From assembly GCF_040654195.1 (NCBI RefSeq), contig NZ_JBFAHM010000002.1, forward strand, positions 124,001-188,000: DNA of 64,000 nt. Direction: 5' to 3'. The position numbers were made by a program, and so were the translations under genes. Positions 49,376 to 60,112 of this stretch are shown piece after piece. The stretch comes from Hamadaea sp013361475 (GTDB taxonomy: Bacteria; Actinomycetota; Actinomycetes; Mycobacteriales; Micromonosporaceae). How positions within the stretch are numbered: the stretch's first letter is position 1; each line of letters starts with the position of its first letter. The notes below the pieces were generated by a model. That model ran no database searches, had not been told where the DNA came from, and saw nothing but the letters and a program-made list of their open reading frames with translations.

Positions 49376-50338
49376 TCACCACTCCGTGGAGATGAGTACG
49401 GAATCCAGGAAGAGGAAGTTGCGGACGGTGGAGTGGGTCCGCACCGAGAAGTAGAAGTTGAGCAGGTTCTCCAGGGAGTCGTAGCGCTCCCGATAGGGCG
49501 GCACGGGCAGGTTGGACATGTCCATGACGCGGTCGTTGAGCTGCAGTTCGACGCTGCGCCGTTCGGAGGTGTCGATCAGCCAGCGCAGGTAGTGCCAGTT
49601 GACCTTGGTCGGCACCTCGTTGTAGCAGAGCTCCTGCGGTTCGCCGAACGGCTTCCAGTCCTCCGGATTGGGCGCGGTGAAGTCCGCCCCGTAAGCCAGT
49701 TTGATCTTTCCTTCGAGATGTTCGCGCGGGGTGGGCTCGGGGACGATCGGGTAGACCCACTGCCGGGCGAGGTTGTTGTCCAGCGTCGTGTTCAGGTAAC
49801 GCGCCACGGTGTGATAGCGCAGCCCGCCGTCCCCGCACAGATCGGTGGCGACCGTGAAGCAGCCGAACTGGGCCTCTGACGGGTGCAGGTTGCCGTCCCA
49901 CGTCACGTCGCCGAACCGGTCGTCGGCGTCGCCGCCGAGAGTGGCCTCGGACTTGAAGGTCAGGTACGCCTCGATCTGCAGCAGTCCCCGGCCGCTCATC
50001 GTCAGGCGGCGGATGGCCGTGGCGGTGTGCCCGGTGTAGGGGCGGGTCGCCAGCTTCAACGCGTACGACCCGCTCATGGCGCCGTGGGTGCCGGTGTCGA
50101 AGAAGGTGCAGTTGGACAGCTGTGGCGGACGGAAGTCGCGCATGTGGTCGTCGACCGTGGACAGGTCGCCGACTCCGTTGTAGTTGCCCAGCAGCTCGGT
50201 CCAGCCGTGCGTACCGGAGTTGAAGTCGTCGTGGGCGAGGATGCGGCGAAGCGGAGAGAACTTCGACAGCCGGGGGTCGGCCGAGACGATCGCGTCGCGA
50301 AGGGCGGCGGCCGTGTCCGGCCGCTCCGATGTGGTCAT
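49376..50338 (-). CDS. Beta-rich protein of a DUF6772-like family
   Basis: A 320-residue protein without a signal peptide. ILAHDDFNSGTHGWTELLGN and GSYALKLATRPYTGHTATAI suggest a jelly-roll, concanavalin-like fold. I believe it belongs to an actinobacterial DUF family (DUF6772-like) found next to sugar transporters, but this is from memory and unverified. It heads the operon that ends with LacI and is divergent from an ABC importer. A role in recognising or processing the imported glycan is inferred. Confidence 0.68.
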   Translation of the reverse strand: MTTSERPDTAAALRDAIVSADPRLSKFSPLRRILAHDDFNSGTHGWTELLGNYNGVGDLSTVDDHMRDFRPPQLSNCTFFDTGTHGAMSGSYALKLATRPYTGHTATAIRRLTMSGRGLLQIEAYLTFKSEATLGGDADDRFGDVTWDGNLHPSEAQFGCFTVATDLCGDGGLRYHTVARYLNTTLDNNLARQWVYPIVPEPTPREHLEGKIKLAYGADFTAPNPEDWKPFGEPQELCYNEVPTKVNWHYLRWLIDTSERRSVELQLNDRVMDMSNLPVPPYRERYDSLENLLNFYFSVRTHSTVRNFLFLDSVLISTEW

Positions 50339-50381
50339 GCCACGCTCCTGGTGAGAGGGATGGGGCGGCGTCGTGGCCGGA

Positions 50382-50397
50382 ACGTTAACGTTAATGT
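50382..50397. promoter_or_regulatory. LacI operator 1
   Basis: ACGTTAACGTTAATGT on the + strand is the exact reverse complement of the 16 bases at 50471-50486. It contains the palindrome AACGTTAACGTT (50381-50392). It lies 44 bases upstream of the minus-strand DUF gene start. Confidence 0.8.
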
Positions 50398-50470
50398 TGT
50401 TCGAGTGTCAAGGCGCTGAAATTCGCTCTTGACGGCCATGTTGAGGCCGCCCTAGCATCGGGCGGCAGTC

Positions 50471-50486
50471 ACATTAACGTTAACGT
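50471..50486. promoter_or_regulatory. LacI operator 2
   Basis: ACATTAACGTTAACGT, identical to operator 1 on the opposite strand, with the palindromic core TTAACGTTAA. The two sites are 73 bases apart and frame the divergent promoter region, so repression of both operons, perhaps with looping, is plausible. Confidence 0.8.
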
Positions 50487-50679
50487 AATGTCGGCGACAT
50501 GCTGCGAGCGTGCCGCGCTATCCGGTCGGCCCGACGGCCGGCGCACCACCTCCCGGATCTGCCTCGCGGAAACCCCGCGGTCCCTGGACTTCCCCGATGC
50601 CACGCACCCCCGAGCCGTGGCCCAATCTGGAGTGCCTGCCGATGCCGACTCCCTCCGGCCGACCAGGATCGGTCCCCTC

Positions 50680-51603
50680 ATGACGGCGTACCTCGTCCGT
50701 CGCCTGCTGTTCGCCGTGTTCGTCCTGTGGGGCGCGGTCACCGTGGTCTTCCTGGTGCTGCGTCTGGTGCCCGGCGACCCCGCGCAGCTCATCCTGGGCT
50801 CCGACGCCACTCAGGACGAACTGGCCCAACTGCGCGACCAGATGGGCCTCGACCGCCCGCTCGTCGTGCAGTACGGCAAATACCTCGCCGACGTGGCCAC
50901 CCTCGACTTCGGCGACTCCTACCGATACCACCGCGACGCGATGGGACTGGTGCTCGACCGCTTCCCGGCCACGCTGCAACTGGCCGCCGTCGCGATGGTG
51001 ATCGGCCTGGTCCTCGGCATCTCCCTGGGCGTCGTCGCCGCCCTGCGGGTCAACCGGCCGGCCGACCGGATCGTGTCGGTGTTCGCGCTGCTGTCGCAGT
51101 CGATGCCGTCGTTCTGGATCGGCATCGTCTTCATCCTCGTCTTCGCCCGGCAGTTGCACTGGCTCGCCAGCGGCGGCCAGGGCGGACTCGACCGAATGAT
51201 TCTGCCCGGCATCACCCTCGCTCTGCCGTTCGTCGCGATCCTCATCCGGCTGACCCGCAGTGGCCTGCTCGACGTCGTCCACGAGAACTACATCCAGACC
51301 GCGCGAGCCAAGGGCCTGTCCGAACGCGTCGTCATCTTCCCGCACGCCATCCGCAACGCGCTTATCCCCATCGTGACCGTCGCCGGTCTGGAGTTCGGCA
51401 AGCTGCTCGGCGGCGCGGTGATCGTCGAGACCGTGTTCGCCTGGCCCGGCGTGGGACGGCTGCTGATCGACTCGATTTCCGCCCGTGACTACAACGTCGT
51501 GCAGGCCGCGATCCTGCTGATCGCCGGCGGCTTCGTCGCGATCAACCTCATCGTCGACGTCCTGTACGGCTACCTCGACCCGCGCATCCGACTGGGACGG
51601 TGA
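50680..51603 (+). CDS. Dipeptide/oligosaccharide-type ABC transporter permease 1 (DppB-like)
   Basis: A 307-residue permease of the DppB/OppB class. The N-terminal membrane helix with LVPGDPAQLILGSDATQDEL is diagnostic, as is the EAA-like loop ENYIQTARAKGLSERVVIFP. Five further membrane helices are visible. The ATG at 50680 gives the normal N terminus; the longer in-frame reading from 50488 runs through the operator region and is not used. It overlaps the second permease by 4 bases. First gene of a seven-gene importer operon. Confidence 0.9.
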   Translation: MTAYLVRRLLFAVFVLWGAVTVVFLVLRLVPGDPAQLILGSDATQDELAQLRDQMGLDRPLVVQYGKYLADVATLDFGDSYRYHRDAMGLVLDRFPATLQLAAVAMVIGLVLGISLGVVAALRVNRPADRIVSVFALLSQSMPSFWIGIVFILVFARQLHWLASGGQGGLDRMILPGITLALPFVAILIRLTRSGLLDVVHENYIQTARAKGLSERVVIFPHAIRNALIPIVTVAGLEFGKLLGGAVIVETVFAWPGVGRLLIDSISARDYNVVQAAILLIAGGFVAINLIVDVLYGYLDPRIRLGR

Positions 51604-52523
51604 CCATGGAGACCACCACGGACCGCGCCATCGTGCCGCAGCAGCCGGGATCTGTGCCCCCTGGAACCGCCGCTGCGCCCAAGGCCCGGACGAAACTCGG
51701 CCGGCCGCGAATCGTCGGCGCCCTGATCGTCATCGCGTTGTATGTGGTCGCCGCCGTCGTCGGCCCGATCCTGCTGCGCTATGACCCGGTCGCCACCGAC
51801 CTCGGCGTACGGCTCGAACCACCCGGAACCCGGCTGCCCGACGGCAGCGTCGCCATCTTCGGGACCGATCAGGTCGGCCAGGACATCTTCGCCCAGATGC
51901 TGCAGGGCGCCCGGGTGTCGATCACGGTCGGCCTGGCGACGCTGGTCCTCGCCGGACTGATCGGCATCGCGGCCGGGGTCGCGGCCGGGTATTTCGGCGG
52001 CTGGCTCGACGCCGTCCTGATGCGCCTGGCCGACGTGCAGCTCACCTTCCCGTCCATCCTCCTCGCAGTGTTCATCGCCGCGATCCTCGGCCCCAGCGTG
52101 GTCAATGTCGTCATCGTCCTGGCGATCTCGAACTGGGTCACCTTCGCCCGGGTCACCCGCAGCCAGGTGCTGGCCATCCAGCGCCGCGACTTCGTCGACG
52201 CCACCCGCACCTTGGGCGCGCGTACCTGGCACCTGATCACCCGCAGCATCCTGCCGTCGGCGGCCGCGCCCATCCTCGTCGTCGCGACCGTCGAACTCGG
52301 GCACGTCATCCTCGCCGAGGCGTCGCTGTCGTTCCTCGGACTCGGCAGCCCCGCCAGCACCCCGAGCTGGGGCGTGACCATCGCGCACGGCCGCGACTAC
52401 CTGTCGCACGCCTGGTGGATCTCCACCATCCCCGGCATCGGCCTGGCCCTGCTCGTCATCAGCTTCGGCGTCCTCGGCGACGCGTTGCGCGACCGCTTCG
52501 ACCCCCGCCTGAGGAGCCTGTGA
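51600..52523 (+). CDS. ABC transporter permease 2 (DppC-like)
   Basis: A 307-residue permease of the DppC/OppC class: an N-terminal cytoplasmic tail, FGTDQVGQDIFAQMLQGARV, and the EAA loop FVDATRTLGARTWHLITRSI. There are six membrane helices. The GTG start overlaps the previous stop (GTGA); an ATG at 51606 is the alternative. It pairs with the DppB-like subunit to form the channel. Confidence 0.9.
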   Translation: MTMETTTDRAIVPQQPGSVPPGTAAAPKARTKLGRPRIVGALIVIALYVVAAVVGPILLRYDPVATDLGVRLEPPGTRLPDGSVAIFGTDQVGQDIFAQMLQGARVSITVGLATLVLAGLIGIAAGVAAGYFGGWLDAVLMRLADVQLTFPSILLAVFIAAILGPSVVNVVIVLAISNWVTFARVTRSQVLAIQRRDFVDATRTLGARTWHLITRSILPSAAAPILVVATVELGHVILAEASLSFLGLGSPASTPSWGVTIAHGRDYLSHAWWISTIPGIGLALLVISFGVLGDALRDRFDPRLRSL

Positions 52524-53507
52524 TGCAACCACTTCTCCAGGTACGGGACCTGACCGTCCAGTTCCGTACGCAGGCGGGCGTGATCACCGCCGTGGACCGC
52601 GTCGGCTTCGACCTCGCCGAGGGCGAGACGCTGGCCGTACTCGGCGAGACCGGCAGCGGCAAGAGCGTGACCGCGCAGGCGTTGATGGGACTCGTGCCCC
52701 GTCCGGCCGGCCGGATCACCGGCGGCAGTATCCGATACGACGGCGCCGATCTGCTGACGCGTACGCCGTCGGAGAATCGCAAGCTCAACGGGACCGATCT
52801 GGCGATGGTCTTCCAGGATCCGCTGAGTTCGCTCAACCCGGTGTTCCGGGTCGGCGCGCAGATCGGCGAACTGTTCCGCCGCCGCGAAGGCGCGTCCCGG
52901 CCGGACGCCCGCCGCAAAGCGATTCAGCTCATGGAGCGCGTCGGGATCCCCGCCGCGGCCACCCGGGTGGACGACTATCCCCACCAGTTCTCCGGCGGCA
53001 TGCGCCAACGCGTCATGATCGCCATGGCGCTGGCGTTGCAGCCGCGGATCCTCATCGCCGACGAGCCCACAACCGCCCTCGACGTCACGGTCCAGGCGCA
53101 GATCATGGCGTTGCTGGCCGATCTGAAGGCTGAACACCGCATGGCGATGATCCTCATCAGCCACGACCTCGGGGTGGTCGCCGGCGTCGCCGACCGGGTC
53201 ATGCTGATGTACGCCGGTCGCGTCGTCGAGACCGGTGACCTGCGGGAGGTCTACGAGACCGTGGCCCACCCCTATACCCAGGGCTTGATGGCGTCGATCC
53301 CGGAGCTGACCGGCCCCCGGGAACGGCTGGTGCCGATCCCCGGCGCGCCGCCGGACCTGACCCGGCTGCCTACCGGGTGCGCCTTCCACCCCCGGTGCGC
53401 GTACGCGACCGACGTCTGCCGCACCGACCCGCCCGAGCTGACCACGGCCCCCAGCCGGGCCGCCACGCATCTTTCCGCCTGCCACCACGCGAAGGAGGTG
53501 ATCGGCG

Positions 53508-53536
<29 letters not shown>
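52523..53536 (+). CDS. ABC importer ATP-binding protein (DppD-like)
   Basis: A 337-residue ATPase: Walker A GETGSGKSV, Q-loop VFQDPLSSLNPV, signature FSGGMRQR, Walker B ILIADEPTTALD. The C-terminal oligopeptide-transport extension has the cysteine cluster GCAFHPRCAYATDVC typical of DppD/OppD (a likely Fe-S or metal site). The start shares its first base with the previous stop (TGATG). It forms a heterodimer with the next ATPase. Confidence 0.92.
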
Positions 53537-54511
<975 letters not shown>

Positions 54512-54515
<4 letters not shown>

Positions 54516-55141
54516 GCGGCGTACGCCTCGTCCTCGTCCGCCACGGCGAATCGGCCTGGAACGTCGAGGAGCGCTACCAGGGCCAAGCCGACTCCGGCCT
54601 CACCCCGGCTGGAATCGACCAGGCGGCCGTCGCCGCCGCCGAGCTGCGCCGCCGGTTCGGCGAGGCCGACCTGGTGGTCACCAGCGACCTGCCCCGTGCC
54701 CGGGACACCGCGTACGCGTACACGAAGAACGTGGTCGTGGACCCCCGGCTGCGCGAGGTGAACGTCGGCAGCTGGACCGGCCGGACCTTCTCCGAGATCG
54801 CCGCGGCGCATCCTGCCGACGTCGCGGCGGCCGCCGACGGCGTCGACGTACGCCGAGGCGGCGGCGAGACGTTCGCCGAGGTACGCGAGCGGGTGTGGGC
54901 CGCGCTGACCGAGGCCGCCAACCGGGCGGGCGACGGCGCGACGGTCGTGCTGTTCACCCACGGCGGCGCGATCCGGGTCGCCGCCGCGGCCGCTCTGAGC
55001 CTGCCCCTTCCCGGCCACCACGACCTGGCCCCGCCGGTGAACACCTCGCTGACGGTGATCGCGTACGCCGCCGGCCGCGCCCGCCTGGTCGAGTACAACT
55101 CGCCGACCACCCGCGAAGCGCGCAGCACCCGCGCCGACTGA
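54512..55141 (+). CDS. Histidine phosphatase (phosphoglycerate-mutase-like) family protein
   Basis: A 209-residue branch-1 histidine phosphatase. LVRHGESAWN holds the catalytic His of the RHG motif, LPRARDTA the second Arg, REVNVGSWTG the acidic residue region, and VLFTHGGAIR the second His. Such enzymes remove phosphate from sugars, nucleotides or lipids. The ATG overlaps the DppF stop as ATGA. Its place inside an importer operon suggests dephosphorylation of an imported or derived phosphorylated solute. Confidence 0.88.
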
Positions 55142-55167
55142 CCAGCCACGACGCAGAGAGGACGACC

Positions 55168-55962
55168 ATGCTCACCGGGTCTTTCACCTTCGTGACCATG
55201 ACCTACAACCTGTGGGGCGCCCATCACCTCACCGAACGGGAACCGGCTCTCACCAACCTGTTCCGCACCCGGCCACCGGATCTGCTAGCCACCCAGGAGT
55301 TGCAGCCGCGGTCGCGCGACCTGCTCGACGACGCGATGCCCAACCACGCCCGGGTGCACGATGAGTTCCCCGGCTGGGGCACGCAGAGCAACCTGTGGTG
55401 GCGCCGCGACCTGTTCAGCCTGCTCGACTACGGCACGCATGACGTCGGCATCCTGTCGCCGGACGCCCGTCTGTTCTGGGTACGCCTGCAGCCGGCGGCC
55501 GACGCCGCGCCGCCGCTGGTCTTCGCCACCGCCCACCTCACCTGGCCGGGTCATGCCGACGAACGCGCCGACGGGGTCAACCGGCGTGCCCCGCAGGCCG
55601 AACGCGTCGCGACCGCGCTGGACGAGCTGGCCGGGGACGGCCCATGCCTGTTCACCGTCGACATCAACGACATCGGCGCACCGCTGTGGGCGCTGGGCAA
55701 CGCGGGTTTCCTCGACTCGTTCACCGCCCTCGGCCGCACCTCGCCCGTCACCCATCCCGTCGAGCCCATGCCGTTCACGACGACCCGGGGCACGCGGTTG
55801 TCGCCGCTCGGGTCGCCGGCCAAGGCGATCGACTGGATCTTCGCCCGGGGACCGCTCGCCACGCGTACGAGCGAAGTCGTCGAGTTCTTCTCCGGCGGCA
55901 ACGCGCCATCCGACCACAAGCCCGTCGTCGCGACCTTCACCCTCCCCGCGACCCACTCCTAG
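55168..55962 (+). CDS. Endonuclease/exonuclease/phosphatase family protein
   Basis: A 264-residue cytoplasmic EEP-fold hydrolase with intact motifs: TMTYNLWG (Asn), LLATQELQPR (the catalytic metal-binding Glu), FATAHLTWPG (His), FTVDINDIG (Asp-x-Asn), and APSDHKPVVA (Ser-Asp-His). Substrates are phosphodiesters or phosphomonoesters. No signal peptide. It lies 26 bases after the histidine phosphatase, and together they suggest processing of a phosphodiester-containing solute brought in by the ABC importer. Confidence 0.87.
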   Translation: MLTGSFTFVTMTYNLWGAHHLTEREPALTNLFRTRPPDLLATQELQPRSRDLLDDAMPNHARVHDEFPGWGTQSNLWWRRDLFSLLDYGTHDVGILSPDARLFWVRLQPAADAAPPLVFATAHLTWPGHADERADGVNRRAPQAERVATALDELAGDGPCLFTVDINDIGAPLWALGNAGFLDSFTALGRTSPVTHPVEPMPFTTTRGTRLSPLGSPAKAIDWIFARGPLATRTSEVVEFFSGGNAPSDHKPVVATFTLPATHS

Positions 55963-55976
55963 AGAGGACAACGCCC

Positions 55977-57491
55977 ATGCTCGCCAGAGCCAAAGCCCGG
56001 GCCAGAGCCGTCAGCTGCCTCGCCGCCGCCGCGCTCGTGGTAGCCCTCGCGGCGTGCAGCTCCGCCGACGACTCCGGCGGCGACAACCAGGTGCTGCGAT
56101 TCGCCCCGCAGCTGTTCCCGGTGTCGCTGGACGTCCAGCAGTACCCGGCCGAGGAGGCCGTGCAGACCACCGTCCAGCAGGCGCTGGAAACCCTCACCGT
56201 GATGAAGGACGGCCAGCCCGCGCCCAAGCTGGCCACCAAGTGGGAGACCCCGGACACCAGCACGTGGGTCTTCCACCTGCGCGACGGAGTCCAGTTCAGC
56301 GACGGCACGCCGTTCACCGCCAAGGACGTCAAGCTGTCCGTCGAACGCCTCATCGGTCTCAAGGGCTCGCTCAACCCACTACTCGCGTCCATCACCGCCG
56401 TCGACGCGACCGACGACCACACCGTCACATTCCACACCTCGGCCCCCCTGGGCACCCTGCCCAGCACCCTGTCACTGGTCTTCATCGGCCAGGGCGACAA
56501 GGTCGGCACGGACGCGTACTGGCAGAAGCCTGTGGGCACCGGACCGTTCAAGGTCGACTCGTTCAGCCCCGACGAGAAGGTGGTCCTGTCGCGCAACGAC
56601 GGCTACTGGGGCGACAAGGCCAAGGTGGCCCGGCTGGAGATCTTGGACATGCCCGAGATCGCCGCGCGCATCACGGCGCTCGACAACAACGAGGTCGACG
56701 TCCTCACGGCCATCCCGCCAGACCAGGTCGCGGAGGTCCAGGGCACGGACAGCACGAGCTACGGCACCGGTCCCAGCTTCAACTACTACTTCATCTGGTT
56801 CAACCAGAACAACAAGCCCTTCGACAATCTGAAGGTACGCCAGGCGCTGCTCTACTCACTCGACATCAAGAGCGTCGTGGCGGGCCTGTTCGGTGACCTG
56901 GGCACGGTGGCGCAGTCGCCGGTCACCCAATCCGTGTTCGGCTCGACCCAGCTCACCCCGTACGCGTACGACCCGGACAAGGCCAAGCAACTGCTCACCG
57001 AGGCCGGCTATCCCGGCGGCATCAGCGTGTCGATGCAATGGCCGCTGGAAGGCGGGCCCAACATCCGGGCGATGGCCCAGGCGTTCATCTCGCAGTGGGC
57101 CAAGGCCGGCATCAAGGTGGAGCCGCTGGAGAAGGAACGGGCCACCTGGCTCAAAGACTTCGGCGCGCTGAAGTGGGACCTGAACCTGCAGACCAACACC
57201 ACCGGCACCGGTGACGCCGACTTCACCCTCAACCGGCTGTACACCTGTGCCGCCAAGCGCATGGGCTACTGCAACAAGGATCTGGACGCCATCCTGGCCC
57301 AGGCGCGGGCGTCGCTCGACCAGAACGAACGCAAGACCCTGTACGCGCAGGCCGACAAAATCCTGTGGGACGACGCGGTCGGGATCTTCCCGGTCGACCT
57401 GAAGAACAACTATGTGGTCCGCTCCGCGGTGAAGGGCTTCGAGATGCCCGTCAACGGACGGCCGGACTTCTCAACGGTGTCGCTCGCATGA
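55977..57491 (+). CDS. ABC transporter substrate-binding lipoprotein (family 5)
   Basis: A 504-residue extracellular solute-binding protein of the SBP_bac_5 family. The lipoprotein signal ends LAAC-S with Cys27 as the lipidated residue. WVFHLRDGVQFSDGTPFTAK and GTGPFKVDSF are family hallmarks. Family 5 proteins bind oligopeptides, nickel, cellobiose or other oligosaccharides. With a LacI regulator, an oligosaccharide or glycoside ligand is plausible here. The gene is last in the operon, 14 bases after the EEP gene, and is followed by a terminator. Confidence 0.92.
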   Translation: MLARAKARARAVSCLAAAALVVALAACSSADDSGGDNQVLRFAPQLFPVSLDVQQYPAEEAVQTTVQQALETLTVMKDGQPAPKLATKWETPDTSTWVFHLRDGVQFSDGTPFTAKDVKLSVERLIGLKGSLNPLLASITAVDATDDHTVTFHTSAPLGTLPSTLSLVFIGQGDKVGTDAYWQKPVGTGPFKVDSFSPDEKVVLSRNDGYWGDKAKVARLEILDMPEIAARITALDNNEVDVLTAIPPDQVAEVQGTDSTSYGTGPSFNYYFIWFNQNNKPFDNLKVRQALLYSLDIKSVVAGLFGDLGTVAQSPVTQSVFGSTQLTPYAYDPDKAKQLLTEAGYPGGISVSMQWPLEGGPNIRAMAQAFISQWAKAGIKVEPLEKERATWLKDFGALKWDLNLQTNTTGTGDADFTLNRLYTCAAKRMGYCNKDLDAILAQARASLDQNERKTLYAQADKILWDDAVGIFPVDLKNNYVVRSAVKGFEMPVNGRPDFSTVSLA

Positions 57492-57496
57492 CACCG

Positions 57497-57545
57497 TGGC
57501 CGGTCCCCGCGCAGCCACGGCGTCGGAGCGCCGGGACCGGCCACT
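57497..57545. terminator. Terminator between the binding-protein gene and a convergent gene
   Basis: Perfect 12-bp outer arms (57497-57508 and 57534-57545) enclose a smaller inner stem (CGGCG/CGCCG). It begins 5 bases after the operon's last stop codon and can serve both strands. Confidence 0.75.
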
Positions 57546-57572
57546 CCTTCCGGCCACCTCGCCGAAGTCCGC

Positions 57573-58319
57573 CTACTCGTCCAGATCGAGGGCGAAATCC
57601 AGGTCGCCGCCGTGGCTGATGCCACCCAACCGGGACACCTCGATGTACCACGGTGACAGCCCTTCGCGTACGCCGTCGGGGTTCATGCACGTGCCGCCCA
57701 GATGCTCGGTGTGGAAGACGTCGTACTTGTCCGGGACGTCGGCGTACGCGTCGGCGGCGGTGGGCAGATCCACCGGCGCCACGCCGGCGTTCGGATCGTC
57801 GCGGGTGACCAGCCACAAGGGACCGAAGACGCCGTGTCTCGACCGCCACCGCGTGGTGTCCTGTTCGCCGGCGGCGAGGACCGGCGCCGCGACCGGGCGC
57901 GTGACGCGGGGACCGGTGAACTCAGCCTCGGTCAGCCAGACGACGGCGAGCAGCGAGGCCACCTCGTCGTCGAAGACGCGAGCCCGCGGATGAACACGGG
58001 CACGGGCCAGGTCCGCCCAGAACGGATGCTCGGACTGCACCCGGTCGGCGCTGCGCTCCGGTTCCTTGTAGTAGTACTCGTCCTCCCACTGGAAGACCGC
58101 CACCGCCACAAGGTCGCTCCCCCGCCGCCGGTACGCCTCCGGCAGCCACAGCGTGAAGCAGTGCAGCATCGGCTGCCCGGTTCGCGGCGACCGGGGCCAG
58201 GCCTCGACATCGATGGACGGACCGTCCGGGCCCGCCCAGCCGGCCGGCCGTCGCGGGCGGTCCCCGGCCTCCTCGGCGACGTCCTCGTCGACCAGGATGT
58301 CGTACGCCTCGATGATCAT
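57573..58319 (-). CDS. Hypothetical protein
   Basis: A 248-residue soluble acidic protein (MIIEAYDILVDEDVAEEAGD at the start, VSRLGGISHGGDLDFALDLD at the end). Strand-rich segments and the LGG ending faintly recall DUF1963/YwqG proteins, but I cannot assign it. The ATG at 58319 is preferred over an in-frame GTG at 58328. It is convergent with the importer operon and ends 25 bases upstream of the ABC exporter pair on the same strand. Confidence 0.62.
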   Translation of the reverse strand: MIIEAYDILVDEDVAEEAGDRPRRPAGWAGPDGPSIDVEAWPRSPRTGQPMLHCFTLWLPEAYRRRGSDLVAVAVFQWEDEYYYKEPERSADRVQSEHPFWADLARARVHPRARVFDDEVASLLAVVWLTEAEFTGPRVTRPVAAPVLAAGEQDTTRWRSRHGVFGPLWLVTRDDPNAGVAPVDLPTAADAYADVPDKYDVFHTEHLGGTCMNPDGVREGLSPWYIEVSRLGGISHGGDLDFALDLDE

Positions 58320-58343
58320 GCGCAGCACCCTAACCGAGCCGCG

Positions 58344-59027
58344 CTACGTCGTGGCAGCGGGAACGTGCAGCCGCCCGTCGCGCACCTCGGCGATCTGATC
58401 GGCGGCGGCCCGATGTGCGTCGTCGTGCGTGACCAGGACGGTCGCAGTAGCCCGGAGCCGGGTGAGCCGGGCGATCAGGTCGATCACCGCGGCGCCCCGC
58501 TCATGATCCAGCGCGCTGGTGGGCTCGTCGACCAGCAGCACGGTCGGGTCGTTCATCAGCGCGCGGGCGATGTTGATTCGCTGCCGTTGCCCGCCGGACA
58601 GCTGGTGCGGACGACGGCCGGCCTCGGCGGTCAGGCCCACCGCGTCGAGCAGCTCGGCGGCCCGCGCCCGGGTCGCCGACGGCGAGCGCCCGTCGATGTA
58701 CGCCATGACCTGCAGCTGTTCCAGCGCGGTGAGCGAGGGCAGCAGGTTCGGCTGCTGGAACACGATGCCGATCTTGTGGCGGCGCAGCTCGGTGAGCTGG
58801 ACCCGGCTCAGCCCGGTCGTGGGAGTGCCGTCCACGACGACCGTGCCCGCGTCCGGCGTGATCAACGTGGCGGCCACCGCCAGCAGGCTGGACTTGCCGG
58901 AGCCCGAAGGTCCGACGACGGCGGTGAGGCTGCCTTGGGGCACGTGGAGGCTGACCCGGTCGAGGGCGGTCAACCGGCCGTCGCCGTCGGGATACGTCAG
59001 GGTGACGTCGGTCAGTCGCAGGCTCAT
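58344..59027 (-). CDS. ABC transporter ATP-binding protein (MacB/LolD type)
   Basis: A 227-residue ATPase: Walker A GPSGSGKSS, VFQQPNLLPSLTAL, signature LSGGQRQR, Walker B VLLVDEPTSALD, H-loop VTHDD. The gene overlaps the permease gene upstream by 4 bases. It is closely similar in motif content and organisation to the ATPase at 2342-3073, so the two exporters are paralogous. Confidence 0.92.
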   Translation of the reverse strand: MSLRLTDVTLTYPDGDGRLTALDRVSLHVPQGSLTAVVGPSGSGKSSLLAVAATLITPDAGTVVVDGTPTTGLSRVQLTELRRHKIGIVFQQPNLLPSLTALEQLQVMAYIDGRSPSATRARAAELLDAVGLTAEAGRRPHQLSGGQRQRINIARALMNDPTVLLVDEPTSALDHERGAAVIDLIARLTRLRATATVLVTHDDAHRAAADQIAEVRDGRLHVPAATT

Positions 59028-60112
59028 CGGGCACTCCCCAGGGCGATCAGCGGGTCGACGGAAGCGATGCGGCGCAGCGGCAGCGCGGCCCCGACCGCGC
59101 CGAGCGCGATCATGACGGCGGCCGGAAGGAGAACCGTGCTGGCAGTGAGTTCGAACGGAATCGCGGTCCCCGTCAGCAGTACGCCGAACCCGGCGGCGAG
59201 GCCGGTGCCGATCAGGGTGCCGATGCCGAGCAGCACGACGGCTTGTCCGAGCGCGTCGGTCAGCAGTCTTCTCGTCGGCGCGCCCAGCGCCTTGAGGATC
59301 GCGACGTCTCCGCTGCGCTGGATCGTCCAGACGGTGAAGAACGCGCCGACGACCAGCGCGGAGATCACGAACAGGAAGCCGCGCATCAGCTGCAGCGATC
59401 CGTTCTCGGAGGTGTAAGAGCCGATCGCCGACAGCGAGGCGTCTCTGGTCATGGTCGTCGTGCCCGCCGCCTTGTCGATCGCCGGAAGATCGGCGTCGTC
59501 ACCGGTGGTCAGCGCGATCACGGTGGCGACCGGCGTACCGGACGAGCCGGTCGGAGGTGCGATCCGCTGCCACGTGTTCAGGCTGGCCCAAAGCACCGGG
59601 GTGTGGCTGAACGAGGCGTCCCCGCTGACCGCGCCGACCCGGACGGTCTGCCCGGCGAGGCTGACCATGTCGCCCGTGGTGACGCCGAGATCGGCGGCGG
59701 CCGACTCGGACAGCACGGCCGTCTGGTCGTCGATCTTGTGGCCGTCGGGGGCGAGCGGAGATCCGGGCGTCACTCCGAACACCGACACTGCGACGCTGTG
59801 GTCGCCGGCCTCGGCCTTGGTGGTCGAGATGCCCAGCGGCTGCGCGCTGCGTACGCCGGGCGCCTCAGCCCACGTCCGCCACTGCGCCTCGGTGACGGTC
59901 GAATTCGTGAACGACACGTCCTGCCCGGCGGCGGGCGTGGCGAAGGCGATCCGGTCAGCGGGCAGTCCCGTGATCGCGGAGATGTTCTGCCGGCCGAGTC
60001 CGGCGGTCAACCCGGACAGCAGGCCCACCAGCAGAGTGATCAGCACGATGACGAGCCCGATCAGGACGAAACGCCCCTTGGCGAACCTCAGGTCTCTCCA
60101 GGCCACAAACAC
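59024..60112 (-). CDS. FtsX/MacB-type ABC transporter permease
   Basis: A 362-residue permease with the same plan as the one at 1215-2345. The N-terminal MFVAWRDLRFAKGRFVLIGL parallels that protein's MFLALRELRFARVRFALVGA. A single membrane helix, an extracytoplasmic domain, and three C-terminal helices with AIQRSGDVAILKALGAP-like sequence follow. The gene is divergent from a two-component system 170 bases away, which probably senses the exported or inducing compound. Substrate unknown. Confidence 0.88.
   Translation of the reverse strand: MFVAWRDLRFAKGRFVLIGLVIVLITLLVGLLSGLTAGLGRQNISAITGLPADRIAFATPAAGQDVSFTNSTVTEAQWRTWAEAPGVRSAQPLGISTTKAEAGDHSVAVSVFGVTPGSPLAPDGHKIDDQTAVLSESAAADLGVTTGDMVSLAGQTVRVGAVSGDASFSHTPVLWASLNTWQRIAPPTGSSGTPVATVIALTTGDDADLPAIDKAAGTTTMTRDASLSAIGSYTSENGSLQLMRGFLFVISALVVGAFFTVWTIQRSGDVAILKALGAPTRRLLTDALGQAVVLLGIGTLIGTGLAAGFGVLLTGTAIPFELTASTVLLPAAVMIALGAVGAALPLRRIASVDPLIALGSAR

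Noticed and set aside
50488..50679. 64-residue extension of the first importer permease
   Set aside because: It starts at the operator region and has no membrane-protein character; the DppB family begins at MTAYLVRRLL.
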